The position numbers and the translations under genes are program-made. A stretch of DNA of 64,000 nucleotides from Owenweeksia sp965214115 (GTDB lineage Bacteria; Bacteroidota; Bacteroidia; Flavobacteriales; Schleiferiaceae): contig CBDCAU010000004.1 in assembly GCA_965214115.1 (NCBI GenBank), positions 1 through 64,000 of the forward strand, in the 5' to 3' direction. Shown here piece after piece: positions 50,480 to 59,516 of the stretch. The notes beneath the pieces were generated by a model. That model was not told the origin of the DNA. It made no database searches and saw only the letters and a list, made by a program, of their open reading frames with translations. Position 1 is the stretch's first letter, and the number at the start of each line of letters is the position of its first letter.

Positions 50480-51121
50480 ATGATACACTCTACTCAAAAA
50501 CTCCTCGGCGCGATGGCCGTTTTGGCTTTCGTGACGATGGGCACATCGGCTTCGGCCCAGACTTACACCTACACCGACACCGTTTGCGGCGGCTCGCAAA
50601 ATGTGGTGTACGGCATCAGCAACCCCACGCCCAACAGTACCTACGACTGGTATTTGGCGAGCGGCGGCACGTTGGACACCAGCATCACCAATCCTGACAC
50701 CATCATCCAAGTGGACTGGGACAGCACGGCCGGCACCTACACTTTGTACGCCGTGGAAACCAGCGCCAACGGCTGTATCGGCGATTCGGTGCAGTTGGAT
50801 ATTGTGATCAATGCGCTGCCCACGGCCATCGTGGCGATGGACTCCGTCTGCGAGGGCTTTTCGCCCACTATGATGGTTTCCTTTACGGGAGAAGCGCCTT
50901 GGTATTTTGATTATGAAGATGGCAATTCCAACACCTTTTCGGACACGGCCAACAGCTCTCCTTATGTGGTTTCGCTGCCGCCGCAAAATTCCAGCACCAC
51001 CGTCAGCCTCACAAGCTTGACCGACGGCAACGGCTGCGCTGCTGACCCCGCCGGACTGCCTACCAACGTACCGGTCAATATTTACGCGAAGCCGAACACC
51101 GGCGCCATTTTCCACTACTAA
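50480..51121 (+). CDS. Secreted PKD-like domain protein, 213 aa
   Basis: Signal peptide (about 1-27, SASAQ) followed by two Ig/PKD-like domains typical of Bacteroidota surface proteins: VCGGSQNVVYGISNPTPNSTYDWYL with IQVDWDSTAGTYTLYAVETSANGC, then VCEGFSPTMMVSFTGEAPW. It lacks a sorting domain. 29 bases after the IgGFc-like gene; probably same operon. Confidence 0.72.
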   Translation: MIHSTQKLLGAMAVLAFVTMGTSASAQTYTYTDTVCGGSQNVVYGISNPTPNSTYDWYLASGGTLDTSITNPDTIIQVDWDSTAGTYTLYAVETSANGCIGDSVQLDIVINALPTAIVAMDSVCEGFSPTMMVSFTGEAPWYFDYEDGNSNTFSDTANSSPYVVSLPPQNSSTTVSLTSLTDGNGCAADPAGLPTNVPVNIYAKPNTGAIFHY

Positions 51122-51199
51122 AATATCCGGTTTTTGTGTGAAAGTCGTTCGCGACCATAGCGTCGGAAGGCCAAACTCGAAAGCTGCTCAACTACTCGT

Positions 51200-52231
51200 T
51201 TGCTAAAAACTGGATATATAGCGCTCGCGCTTTGGCTGTGCCTCGCCTTCTCGGCGGCGGCACAGCCCGTCATTGATACGGTCTGCACCGATGGTGGGGT
51301 TTCCCATCTCGGTGTGGCCTATCAGGCGGGCGTTTCCTACGATTGGAAAGTGGGCGGCGGCGCAATTATCAGCAAACCCGATAGTTCCGAGATAGAAATT
51401 TTATGGGCCAACCAATCCGGCCAGTTTTTGGTGGAGGTTTTGGCTATCAATGAAAACGGCTGTACGGACAGTTCGGTGGGATTCGTGTTTTTGGTGTCGC
51501 CCAATGGCGCGCCGCCGCGCAGCAAGCGGGGTTTTTGTCGCGGTACACGGGTCGTTTTGGTTCCCCCTTTTGATGGTTCCTATTATTTGATTGGCGATAG
51601 CGCGGTTTCGCAATTGGCTTTCACGGCCATTAGCGACACTTCTTTCGTGGTCATCCAGCCCAGCGGCGTTTGCGGCAGCGACACCATTTTCCAAGATATA
51701 AAAGTCAGCCAGCCGCCCAGCGCGTGGATGAATACCGCCACGGACACGCTGATGCTCAACGACTTGCTGAAATTAAAATTTCAAGGCCCGCAAACTACAG
51801 AGGTAGATTGGTATTTGGACAGCACTTTTTCCGGCAGCGGCCGTATGATGGAATTCCAGTTTTCCAAAAAGGGCAAACACACCATCACCCAAATCGCCAC
51901 CGAAAACGGCTGCACCGACACTTTGCGCAAAACGGTTTTCGTTTGGGATGATTATAAAATCTTCATTCCCAATGCGTTCACCCCCACGGCCGACAATGTA
52001 AACGACCTTTGGAAATTCGACGGGGAGGGTATTCAATCCTTCACAGCGGAGATTTTCAACCGCTGGGGCGAAAAGATTTACGAGTGGGATAACAACACCC
52101 CCGTCCACGGTTGGGACGGAACGAATTCCGGCCAGCCATCGCCGCAGGGTGTGTATGTGTACGTGATTATCGCGGAGGATTTGCGCGGCGGGGAACACCG
52201 CTATACGGGGCAGTTTTCACTCGTCCGCTGA
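51200..52231 (+). CDS. T9SS type B sorted surface protein, 343 aa
   Basis: Signal peptide (about 5-22, AAAQP), PKD-like domains (VSYDWKVGGGAIIS, EIEILWANQSGQFLVEVLAINENGC) and a gliding-motility-associated C-terminal domain: IFIPNAFTPTADNVNDLWKF, FNRWGEKIYEW, YVIIAEDLRGGEHRYTGQFSLVR. It is exported by T9SS and probably joins the two preceding proteins on the surface. Start TTG at 51200. Its 3' end overlaps the convergent MarR gene by 15 bases. Confidence 0.82.
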   Translation: MLKTGYIALALWLCLAFSAAAQPVIDTVCTDGGVSHLGVAYQAGVSYDWKVGGGAIISKPDSSEIEILWANQSGQFLVEVLAINENGCTDSSVGFVFLVSPNGAPPRSKRGFCRGTRVVLVPPFDGSYYLIGDSAVSQLAFTAISDTSFVVIQPSGVCGSDTIFQDIKVSQPPSAWMNTATDTLMLNDLLKLKFQGPQTTEVDWYLDSTFSGSGRMMEFQFSKKGKHTITQIATENGCTDTLRKTVFVWDDYKIFIPNAFTPTADNVNDLWKFDGEGIQSFTAEIFNRWGEKIYEWDNNTPVHGWDGTNSGQPSPQGVYVYVIIAEDLRGGEHRYTGQFSLVR

Positions 52232-52684
52232 CGGCTTTTCGCGCAGTTGGTCCAGCAATTGGCTCATCAGTTCCGCTTCTTTTTCCGTGAGGCTTTGCAT
52301 CATACTGAGGCGGTTTTCATCTTCTTTATCGGTTTTTGTGAGGAGTTTCAGCCCTTTCTTTTTGATGTGCACATCCACCAGCCGCCGGTCGTTTTCCGAA
52401 GTCTGTTTCTTCACCAATCTCTTCGCCACCAATCGATCCACGATTCGGCTGGTGTCGCTCATCCTGTCCAGCATCCGCCCGCGTATCTGAGTGGTGCTCA
52501 ATGGTTTGGGGTGGCTGCCCCGCAATATCCGCAATACATTAAACTGTTGCGGTGTCAATCCAAACTCCCGTAATTCCTTTTTTACCTTCTCCTCCAACCA
52601 CTTGCTGGTAAACATCAGATTGATGGCCAGTTCCTGATAGATGTCCTTGAATTCCGACTGTTGGATTTCTTCTTTGATGCCCAT
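52217..52684 (-). CDS. MarR family transcriptional regulator
   Basis: A winged-helix regulator of 155 residues: FGLTPQQFNVLRILRGSHPKPLSTTQIRGRML, then TSRIVDRLVAKRLVKKQTSENDRRLVDVHIKKKG, which is the wing of MarR proteins. The ligand and targets are unknown; no nearby gene is divergently arranged except the isoaspartyl peptidase after 278 bases. ATG start at 52684. Confidence 0.88.
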   Translation of the reverse strand: MGIKEEIQQSEFKDIYQELAINLMFTSKWLEEKVKKELREFGLTPQQFNVLRILRGSHPKPLSTTQIRGRMLDRMSDTSRIVDRLVAKRLVKKQTSENDRRLVDVHIKKKGLKLLTKTDKEDENRLSMMQSLTEKEAELMSQLLDQLREKPSADE

Positions 52685-52825
52685 TTTGCTTTGAAAAAAC
52701 GCTTCGCTAAAATTGCTTTTATTTGCTCAAAAGTAATTTATTTAAAAGATGTCTTTTCAAAAACCTTCATTCATTTCAAACAGCTCTTTTTACCATAGGA
52801 TAATAAGTAGCACTTTTCCATCCAG

Positions 52826-52920
52826 CCACCCCCTCTCGGAAGGAGAGGGGGACGGGCCTGCCTGCCGGTAAAGGCAGGGGGTGAGGTTTTCCAACCCCAA
52901 CCGACGGTTTAAACCGTCGG
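52826..52920. repeat. C-rich repeat and 20-bp palindrome, copy 2
   Basis: 52826-52886 carries CCCCCTCTCGGAAGGAGAGGGGG and GGGCCTGCCTGCCGGTAAAGGCAGGGGG, a variant of the dispersed C-rich repeats. 52901-52920 is the palindrome CCGACGGTTT/AAACCGTCGG, identical to 22676-22695. Confidence 0.85.
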
Positions 52921-52962
52921 CTGCGACAAACCCGAAACCCGAAACCCGAAACAAATTTCCCA

Positions 52963-53964
52963 ATGAAAAACATCCTTACAGTTCTCCTTCTCTCGCTTTC
53001 GCTAAATACGTTCTCCCAAGAATACACCATCCTCCTCCACGGTGGCGCGGGCAACGGCATCAAACCTGAAAACTTCTCCGCCGAAAGGCAAACCGAGTAC
53101 GAAGCCAAAATGACCGAAGCCCTCCAAGCGGGTCAGCAAATCCTTGAAAACGAAGGAACTGCCCTCGAAACTGTTGTCGCCGTTATCAAAGTGCTGGAAG
53201 ATTCCCCGCTCTTCAATGCCGGCAAAGGCGCCGTTTTCACGTGGGACGAAACCAACGAAATGGACGCCTCCATTATGAACGGCGCGGATTTGAGCGCGGG
53301 CGCGGTGGCGGGCGTTTCGGTTGTCAAAAATCCCGTCACGGCGGCCTTGGCCGTTTTGGAAAATTCCCCGCACGTGATGTTGAGTGGGAGCGGGGCGGAT
53401 GATTTTGCCAAACGGCAAAACTTGGAAATTGTCTCGCCGGAATATTTCAAAACCGAGAAAAGTTTGCAAAGCCTGCAACGGTTCAAAAAATTACAGGGAA
53501 CTGTTTTTCAAAACGATACATCTGATTTTCATCAAAATAAAGACTGGAAATTCGGCACGGTCGGCTGCGTGGTTTTGGACAAAAACGGCAACCTCGCCGC
53601 CGGCACTTCCACCGGCGGGATGACCGGAAAACGCTTTGGTCGCATCGGCGATTCGCCCGTCATCGGCGCGGGAACTTACGCCGACAACGAAGGCGCAGCC
53701 GTCAGTTGCACCGGCCACGGCGAGTATTTCATCCGCCACACGGTCGCTTATAATCTGAATGCACGGATGAAATTCGGCGGGCAAACTTTAGAAGAAGCCG
53801 CCGAAGAAATCATCCACCAAGAATTGTCGCCGCAAGCCGGTTCGGGCGGCCTCATCGCCATCGATAAAAACGGGAACATCACAATGGAATTCAATACTTC
53901 GGGAATGTTCCGCGCCTATCTCAAGGAAGGGCAAAAACCTGTCGTTCAAATGTTTGCGGAATGA
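52963..53964 (+). CDS. Isoaspartyl peptidase / L-asparaginase (Ntn hydrolase)
   Basis: The conserved start is YTILLHGGAGN; the autocatalytic site is GTVGCVV with Thr199 predicted to become the N-terminal nucleophile after cleavage at Gly198-Thr199, and AAGTSTGG binds the substrate. It removes isoaspartyl residues or hydrolyses L-asparagine. The signal peptide (about 1-19) makes it exported, as in other Bacteroidota. ATG start at 52963; its stop overlaps the DUF2851 start (ATGA). Confidence 0.9.
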   Translation: MKNILTVLLLSLSLNTFSQEYTILLHGGAGNGIKPENFSAERQTEYEAKMTEALQAGQQILENEGTALETVVAVIKVLEDSPLFNAGKGAVFTWDETNEMDASIMNGADLSAGAVAGVSVVKNPVTAALAVLENSPHVMLSGSGADDFAKRQNLEIVSPEYFKTEKSLQSLQRFKKLQGTVFQNDTSDFHQNKDWKFGTVGCVVLDKNGNLAAGTSTGGMTGKRFGRIGDSPVIGAGTYADNEGAAVSCTGHGEYFIRHTVAYNLNARMKFGGQTLEEAAEEIIHQELSPQAGSGGLIAIDKNGNITMEFNTSGMFRAYLKEGQKPVVQMFAE

Positions 53965-55229
53965 CGGAAGATTTTCTCCATTATTTGTGGAAGTACCAAA
54001 ATTTTGAAAAGCAAGGTTTGCGCGCGCATTCCGGCGAGCTGCTGCACATTATAAAACAAGGCGCGCACAACCGAGATGCCGGCCCCGATTTTTCCGAAGG
54101 CCGCGTCCAAATTGGCCCGCAAATTTGGGCAGGCAACATCGAAATCCACGTCCGCGCTTCCGATTGGAAAAAACACAATCATCAAAACGACGCGGCTTAC
54201 GGCAACGTGATTCTCCACGTCGTGTATGAAAATGACGCGGAAGTTTTGGACAAAAACGGCGCGCCGATTCCAACTTTGGAATTAAAAGGAAAATTTGACG
54301 AATACGAATATTGGCGCTACGAACAACTGATTCAAAACCAGTCGGTTATTCCCTGCGCGGAGCAATTTCCGCAAGTGGATGATTTCAAAAAAGAAACGAT
54401 GCTGGAGCGCGTCCTTGTGGAACGGATGGAACAAAAAGCCCAGCTTATTTTAGAAATTTTTCAAAACAATAAAAACGACTGGAACACCACGTTTTACCAA
54501 TGGCTGGCGCGCGGTTTTGGCCTGAAAGTAAACGCCGAGCCGATGTTGCTTTTGGCGCGCAGCCTCCCCCAGAATATCCTCGGAAAGCACAAAGATTCGC
54601 TTTTTCAAATCGAAGCGCTTTTATTTGGAACGGCAGGTTTTCTGTCTGAAAGTCAAGAAGATTACGGAAAAGAACTCGCCAAAGAATTTTCCTTTTTACA
54701 GAAAAAATATGAGCTGCCCATTTTGGAAAAATCCATCTGGAAATACGCCAAACTGCGCCCCGCTTCTTTTCCCGATTTACGGATTGCCCAGTTTGCCGCG
54801 CTCGTCTATCGCAGCGAAAATCTCTTTTCCAAAATCCTTGAAATCGGAAATTTGCCCGTATTAAAAAAACTGTTGAGCGACTCGCCTTCCACCTATTGGC
54901 GCGAGCATTATAAATTTGGCAGCGAACGAAAACGCGGCAGCGGCGCAATGGGTGAAACTTTTCAAAACATCCTGATTATCAATGTGATAATTCCTTTTCT
55001 TTTCATTTTTGGAAAAGTGAAAGACGAACCTTTTTACCGTCAGCGTGCCCTCGATTTGCTCGACCAAATGGACGGCGAAAACAATCGCATCACCCGCATT
55101 TTCAAAGATTTAGGTTTGGAAATCCACTCCGCTTTCCGTTCGCAGGCCGTTTTGCAATTGCACAACGAATATTGCCGCCCCAAAAAATGTCTAAATTGCA
55201 CCGTTGGAATCCATCTTTTGAAACGCTGA
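53961..55229 (+). CDS. DUF2851 family protein
   Basis: 422 residues that match DUF2851: EDFLHYLWKYQNFEKQGL, GPDFSEGRVQIGPQIWAGNIEIHVRASDW, GNVILHVVYEND, and a Cys-containing C-terminus HNEYCRPKKCLNCTVGIHLLKR. Members are typical of Bacteroidota and have unknown function; the N-terminal half looks like a nuclease-type beta-fold. Coupled to the preceding gene by 4 bases and followed by a PspC gene after 3 bases. Confidence 0.85.
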   Translation: MTEDFLHYLWKYQNFEKQGLRAHSGELLHIIKQGAHNRDAGPDFSEGRVQIGPQIWAGNIEIHVRASDWKKHNHQNDAAYGNVILHVVYENDAEVLDKNGAPIPTLELKGKFDEYEYWRYEQLIQNQSVIPCAEQFPQVDDFKKETMLERVLVERMEQKAQLILEIFQNNKNDWNTTFYQWLARGFGLKVNAEPMLLLARSLPQNILGKHKDSLFQIEALLFGTAGFLSESQEDYGKELAKEFSFLQKKYELPILEKSIWKYAKLRPASFPDLRIAQFAALVYRSENLFSKILEIGNLPVLKKLLSDSPSTYWREHYKFGSERKRGSGAMGETFQNILIINVIIPFLFIFGKVKDEPFYRQRALDLLDQMDGENNRITRIFKDLGLEIHSAFRSQAVLQLHNEYCRPKKCLNCTVGIHLLKR

Positions 55230-55232
55230 AAA

Positions 55233-55454
55233 ATGGTTGAAAGAATTCGCGATTACTTTGAGCGGCGCGGCTTTGAGGTGTGCGCCCGCCTCGGCGACCG
55301 GATGGGCATCCGCCCCAGCGTCGTCCGCCTTTATTTCATTTATACCAGCTTCCTCACGCTCGGTTCGCCCTTCATTTTCTACCTCATTTTGGCCTTTTGG
55401 ATTCGCGTCAAAGATTACGTCCGCCCCAAGCGTACTTCCGTTCTTGACCTCTGA
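55233..55454 (+). CDS. PspC-domain protein, 73 aa
   Basis: A small protein with the PspC pattern: GFEVCARLGDRMGIRPSVVRLYFIYTSFLTLGSPFIFYLILAFWI includes one or two transmembrane stretches. PspC-like proteins relate to membrane-stress responses. 3 bases after DUF2851; 2 bases before the K+ channel gene, so likely one operon. Confidence 0.78.
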   Translation: MVERIRDYFERRGFEVCARLGDRMGIRPSVVRLYFIYTSFLTLGSPFIFYLILAFWIRVKDYVRPKRTSVLDL

Positions 55455-55456
55455 AA

Positions 55457-56479
55457 ATGAGAACCTTGCGTAGATTTTCTCTCTTCCGAAACCTCATTCT
55501 CGCCTTTGTTTTTTTGGTCATTATTTTGGCCGTGGGCGTGGTCGGCTATTCGTTCATTGAGGATTACACCATCCTCGAAGCCTTTTATATGACGGTCATC
55601 ACGCTCAGCACGGTGGGTTATGGCGAGGTGCGGCCGCTGTCGGAGGGCGGGCAGCTTTTCACCTCGGTGCTTATCATCACCAGTTTCGGTATTTTCGCCT
55701 ACGCGGTTTCGGCCGTTACGGGTGCTATCTTTAGTGGTGATTTGGCTCGTTTTTATAAGTATTACCGATTGGAAAAGCGTATCAAAAAAATGGAAAACCA
55801 CGTCATCATTTGCGGCTATGGACGCAACGGGCGACGGGCGGCGCAAAAGCTGCAAGCCTACGGCCGCGATTTTTTGGTGGTGGAAGACAGTGAAGAGCGC
55901 ATTGATGATTACCTAAAAGACAGTGGTTTAGTTTTTATAAAAGGCGATGCCACGCAGGAAGAGGTGTTGGAAACGGCGGGCATCCACCGCGCCAAATCCA
56001 TCATCAGCACCCTCAGCGAAGATGCGGACAATCTCTATCTCGTAATCACCGCGCGCGAGTTGAACAGAAATATTAATATCATCAGTCGCGCGGCGAGCGG
56101 GGCAGCGGAGAAAAAACTGAAAGCTGTTGGCGCCAATTATGTGGTGCGGCCCGAAGGCGTGGGCGGCGCGCATATGGCCACGCTCACCATTTCGCCCAAC
56201 ATCGTGGAATTTCTCGACAATATTTCGGTGGAAGGCAGCTCTTCCATCAATCTCGAAGAAATTGAAGTCAGCCAAATCACCGACCGCGTGGACAGTTTTC
56301 AGTTGAAAGATTTGGCCTTACGGCAAAAAACGGGCTGCACCATCATTGGACTGAAAACTACTGAGGGCGAGTACGTTATCAACCCCGCCGCCGATGCTCA
56401 CATCGAACCGAACAGCAAATTATTTGTACTGGGAAATCCCGAAGAGATAAAGAAATTGAATCGGGTTTTGCAAGAGTAG
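55457..56479 (+). CDS. Potassium channel with RCK (TrkA) domains
   Basis: Two transmembrane helices with the selectivity filter TVGYGE (52-57). TrkA-N follows with NHVIICGYGRNGRRAAQKL and the acidic VEDSEER, then GDATQEEVLETAG and SEDADNLYLVITARELN; TrkA-C covers the last ~80 residues. This is the architecture of MthK-like ligand-gated K+ channels. ATG start at 55457. Confidence 0.92.
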   Translation: MRTLRRFSLFRNLILAFVFLVIILAVGVVGYSFIEDYTILEAFYMTVITLSTVGYGEVRPLSEGGQLFTSVLIITSFGIFAYAVSAVTGAIFSGDLARFYKYYRLEKRIKKMENHVIICGYGRNGRRAAQKLQAYGRDFLVVEDSEERIDDYLKDSGLVFIKGDATQEEVLETAGIHRAKSIISTLSEDADNLYLVITARELNRNINIISRAASGAAEKKLKAVGANYVVRPEGVGGAHMATLTISPNIVEFLDNISVEGSSSINLEEIEVSQITDRVDSFQLKDLALRQKTGCTIIGLKTTEGEYVINPAADAHIEPNSKLFVLGNPEEIKKLNRVLQE

Positions 56480-56946
56480 ATATTGACGATTGATTCGATT
56501 TACGATTTACGATTGGAACGGTGCAAGTGGAAATTAAGGATAAAAATTGTTCGGAGGGTTGTCCCCCTCCTTGGAGGGGGTGCCGAGGAACGAGGCGGGG
56601 GAGGGATTAAAAAATGTTGAAGTTTTATGGAAAATTGCTTAAAGATTCGAACCTCCCCCGTCTTTTCCCGATTTTGAGAATCGGGAAAAGCCACCCTACT
56701 TCGACAAGCTCAGCACAAGCTCTCCAAGGAGGGGGACAGCGCACGGAACGAGCTTTTTGGAAGACATCATATTAGCTATGTCTTACGTAAATTTTTATCG
56801 ATAAATATTTCACAGAATTTGATTAAAAATGCATCTGATAATACTTTAATTCCTAAATGAAATTTCTATTGAATTACAATTGAATTTCTATTAGGTTTCA
56901 GCCAATTACCAATTACTCAATTTCAATAAAATTACATTCTTAAGCA
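56480..56946. repeat. Repeat-filled intergenic region with an inverted pair of C-rich repeats
   Basis: 56561-56604 is the short form of the C-rich repeat in plus orientation. 56651-56737 is an inverted copy whose middle is replaced by a CTTTTCCCGATT/AATCGGGAAAAG hairpin (56662-56690) and a CTTCGACAAGCTCAGCACAAGC segment. The rest is AT-rich, with AATTACAATTGAATTTC repeats up to 56936. No gene. Confidence 0.8.
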
Positions 56947-57846
56947 ATGAAAATACTAATCACCGGCTCAAACGGACTATTGGGCCAAAAACTCGTTCAC
57001 GCCCTAAAAAACGACCCCGAAGTAGATTTAATCGCCACCTCGCGCGGCGACAACCGCCTGAAAGAATTGCAAGGCTACAACTACCGCGAAATGGACATCA
57101 CCACCCGCTCGGAAGTCCTTGCCGTGGTGGCCGCCGAAGAGCCGGACTGCATCATCAACACCGCCGCAATGACCAACGTGGACGCCTGCGAATCCGACAA
57201 AGAAGGCTGCGATAATCTGAATGTGGACGCCGTAAAATATCTGGTGGAAGCCTGCGAGGAAAACAATTGCCACCTCGTCCATTTATCGACCGATTTCATA
57301 TTTGATGGCGAAAATGGGCCTTACAAAGAAGATGATAAACCCAACCCATTAAGTTATTACGGGAAAAGCAAATTGAAAAGCGAAGAAATCATTCAAAATA
57401 GTGATATAAAATGGGCGATTTTACGAACGGTTTTGGTGTATGGAATTGCCGAAGATATGAGCCGTTCCAACATCGTTTTGTGGGCAAAAGGGGCATTGGA
57501 AAAAGGCGAAAAAATCAATGTGGTAAATGACCAATTCCGCAGCCCCACTTTGGCGGAAGATTTGGCGCAAGGCTGCATCCTCGCCGCCAAGCAAAAAGCG
57601 GAAGGCATTTTCAACATCTCCGGCAAAGACCAGCTCAGCGTTTTGGAAATCGTGGAAAACGTCGCCGATTTTTGGAGTTTGGACAAATCCATTATCAATC
57701 CGATTAGCTCGAAAACCTTGAACCAAGCCGCCAAACGTCCGCCGAAAACGGGTTTTGTTTTGGATAAAGCGCGGAAAGAATTGGGCTACGAACCGAAGAG
57801 TTTTAGAGCCGGATTGGAAATTGTGGATAGACAAATGAACTCTTAA
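56947..57846 (+). CDS. RmlD-like NAD(P)-dependent sugar-nucleotide reductase (SDR)
   Basis: Starts ITGSNGLLGQKLVHAL (Rossmann motif), then AAMTNVDACESDKEGC, LVHLSTDFIFDGENGPY, NPLSYYGKSK (Tyr-x3-Lys catalytic pair) and VNDQFRSPTLAEDLA. The 299-residue size fits dTDP-4-dehydrorhamnose reductases, although the real substrate is open. It stands alone after a repeat gap. Confidence 0.87.
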   Translation: MKILITGSNGLLGQKLVHALKNDPEVDLIATSRGDNRLKELQGYNYREMDITTRSEVLAVVAAEEPDCIINTAAMTNVDACESDKEGCDNLNVDAVKYLVEACEENNCHLVHLSTDFIFDGENGPYKEDDKPNPLSYYGKSKLKSEEIIQNSDIKWAILRTVLVYGIAEDMSRSNIVLWAKGALEKGEKINVVNDQFRSPTLAEDLAQGCILAAKQKAEGIFNISGKDQLSVLEIVENVADFWSLDKSIINPISSKTLNQAAKRPPKTGFVLDKARKELGYEPKSFRAGLEIVDRQMNS

Positions 57847-57874
57847 CTTTTACTTATTCATTATTACCTATTCA

Positions 57875-58903
57875 CTATTTGCTAACGATTTCTATCACTT
57901 TTTCAAACACCGTTTCCACCTCTATTTTTTCAATCCGTTTATTCATTTCGGATGATACATTTTTCCCATAAATCGTAGCGGGATAATTTTCATTTTCCCC
58001 TTTCGGAATTTCGATGCGAAAATCTTCCGGTTGTCCGACCGGCCAAAAACCGGCCAACGGCGAAGTGCTGCCCCACAGCGAAACCACTGGAATTCCGGCC
58101 AGCGCGGCGAGGTGCATATTGCCGGAATCCATTGCCACCATTGCGTCGAGCTGGCTCATCATCCAGATTTCACCGTCCAAAGTGAGACGCCCCGCCATAT
58201 TGAACATAAAGATGCGCTCTTCGCGGAAACGCTCGATTTTTTCGCGCTCGCTGGGCGCGCCGAAAAAGAAAATACCGATGCCCTCGTCCAGCAATTTGCC
58301 GACCAGTTCATCGGTTTTTTCCAGCGGCCATTGCTTGCCCTGCCACGCGGCGAAGGGCGCGATGCCTACGTTCATTTTTGGCTGTTTCAGCTTGTTCCAA
58401 GTTTTTTGGGCATACTCATTTTGATAGGAAACTTGAAAAGGTGCGGTCGGGTCGAAATCCAGTTTCAAACCCGCTTTTTCAAAAACTTCGGCGTAGCGTA
58501 CCGTGCTGTTTTTTAGTGGTTTGAGGATTTTGTTTCGAGAGCGGGTCAGTTGCTTTTTTTCCTTGCGGCCTTTGTCGATTTTATAAACGGGCGTGCCGCT
58601 CAATCGAAAAAAACTGTCTAAAATATGGCTGCGTAAAACGCCGTGCAGGTCAATTATTTTATCAAATTTTCCTTTTTTTGATAAATGGGAATGCAACTTT
58701 TTTAAACCAAAAAAACCTTTATATTTTTTAGAAAAATCTGCACCGAAAAATTCGACATCCAATGCCGAAAAAATGGGCCGAAATTGCTCTTTGGAAAGAA
58801 CGGTGATTTGGGTATCGAGATGGTTTTTCAGGACGTTTTGCAAAACGGGCACCGTCATCGCCACGTCGCCAAGGGCGGAAAATCGAATCACCAAAATCCG
58901 CAT
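57875..58903 (-). CDS. Glycosyltransferase family 9 (heptosyltransferase-like)
   Basis: 342 residues with the GT9 pattern: ILVIRFSALGDVAMTVPVLQNVLK, DLHGVLRSHI, IAPFAAWQGKQWPLEK, MDSGNMHLAALAGIPVVSLWGSTSPLAGFWP. It transfers sugars onto a lipopolysaccharide-like acceptor at the inner membrane. In an operon with DUF4254 (1 base) and the aminotransferase, transcribed toward lower coordinates. Confidence 0.9.
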   Translation of the reverse strand: MRILVIRFSALGDVAMTVPVLQNVLKNHLDTQITVLSKEQFRPIFSALDVEFFGADFSKKYKGFFGLKKLHSHLSKKGKFDKIIDLHGVLRSHILDSFFRLSGTPVYKIDKGRKEKKQLTRSRNKILKPLKNSTVRYAEVFEKAGLKLDFDPTAPFQVSYQNEYAQKTWNKLKQPKMNVGIAPFAAWQGKQWPLEKTDELVGKLLDEGIGIFFFGAPSEREKIERFREERIFMFNMAGRLTLDGEIWMMSQLDAMVAMDSGNMHLAALAGIPVVSLWGSTSPLAGFWPVGQPEDFRIEIPKGENENYPATIYGKNVSSEMNKRIEKIEVETVFEKVIEIVSK

Positions 58904-58904
58904 T

Positions 58905-59516
58905 TCAGTTTTTCTTTTGAGAAGAATAAAGCACCGGATTCAGCGCGGGGTCGTTGTACATTTTCATTTGGCGGTAGGTCTTCATTTTACGATTTCCATT
59001 GTGCAAATCATCTAACAATTGATTGATAGCTAAACTTAAATCTTTCCTTTGCTCCAAAAGCACCGAAAGTTTGTGCCTATTTTTTTCTTTTTGATTTTGC
59101 TCGATTTCGGTGCGCTCGGCTTCGATTTTCATATGATAAATCTTGAGCGCCAAAATAGAGAGGCGGTCAATGGCCCAAGCCGGACTTTCGGTATTTAGCC
59201 GTGCGTCATTTTTCAATTTAACATCTTGAAAAAGAGAAAGATAATAATCATCAATCTGCTCCACCAAATCCGTGCGGTCTTGGTTGCTGGCATCAATTTT
59301 CCGTTTGATTTGCAGTGCTTTTTTCGGATTTATTTCAGGGTCGCGGATGATGTCCTCCAAATGCCACTGCACGGTATCTATCCAACATTTTTGATACAAA
59401 AGTGCCTGAAAAATATCTTTTTCAAAAGGATTTTTCAACGGCGTTTTTACATCGTCTTTTTGATGATAATCGGCAATGCAATCATCAAAAATTTGGTTCA
59501 TTTCTTCCGCTTTCAT
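58905..59516 (-). CDS. DUF4254 protein
   Basis: 203 residues, helical, with the family's QALLYQKCWIDTVQWHLEDIIRDPEI, KRKIDASNQDRTDLVEQID and SPAWAIDRLSILALKIYHM. DUF4254 genes are regularly found next to GT9 glycosyltransferases in Bacteroidota, as here, so a role in surface polysaccharide or LPS synthesis is inferred. Confidence 0.87.
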   Translation of the reverse strand: MKAEEMNQIFDDCIADYHQKDDVKTPLKNPFEKDIFQALLYQKCWIDTVQWHLEDIIRDPEINPKKALQIKRKIDASNQDRTDLVEQIDDYYLSLFQDVKLKNDARLNTESPAWAIDRLSILALKIYHMKIEAERTEIEQNQKEKNRHKLSVLLEQRKDLSLAINQLLDDLHNGNRKMKTYRQMKMYNDPALNPVLYSSQKKN

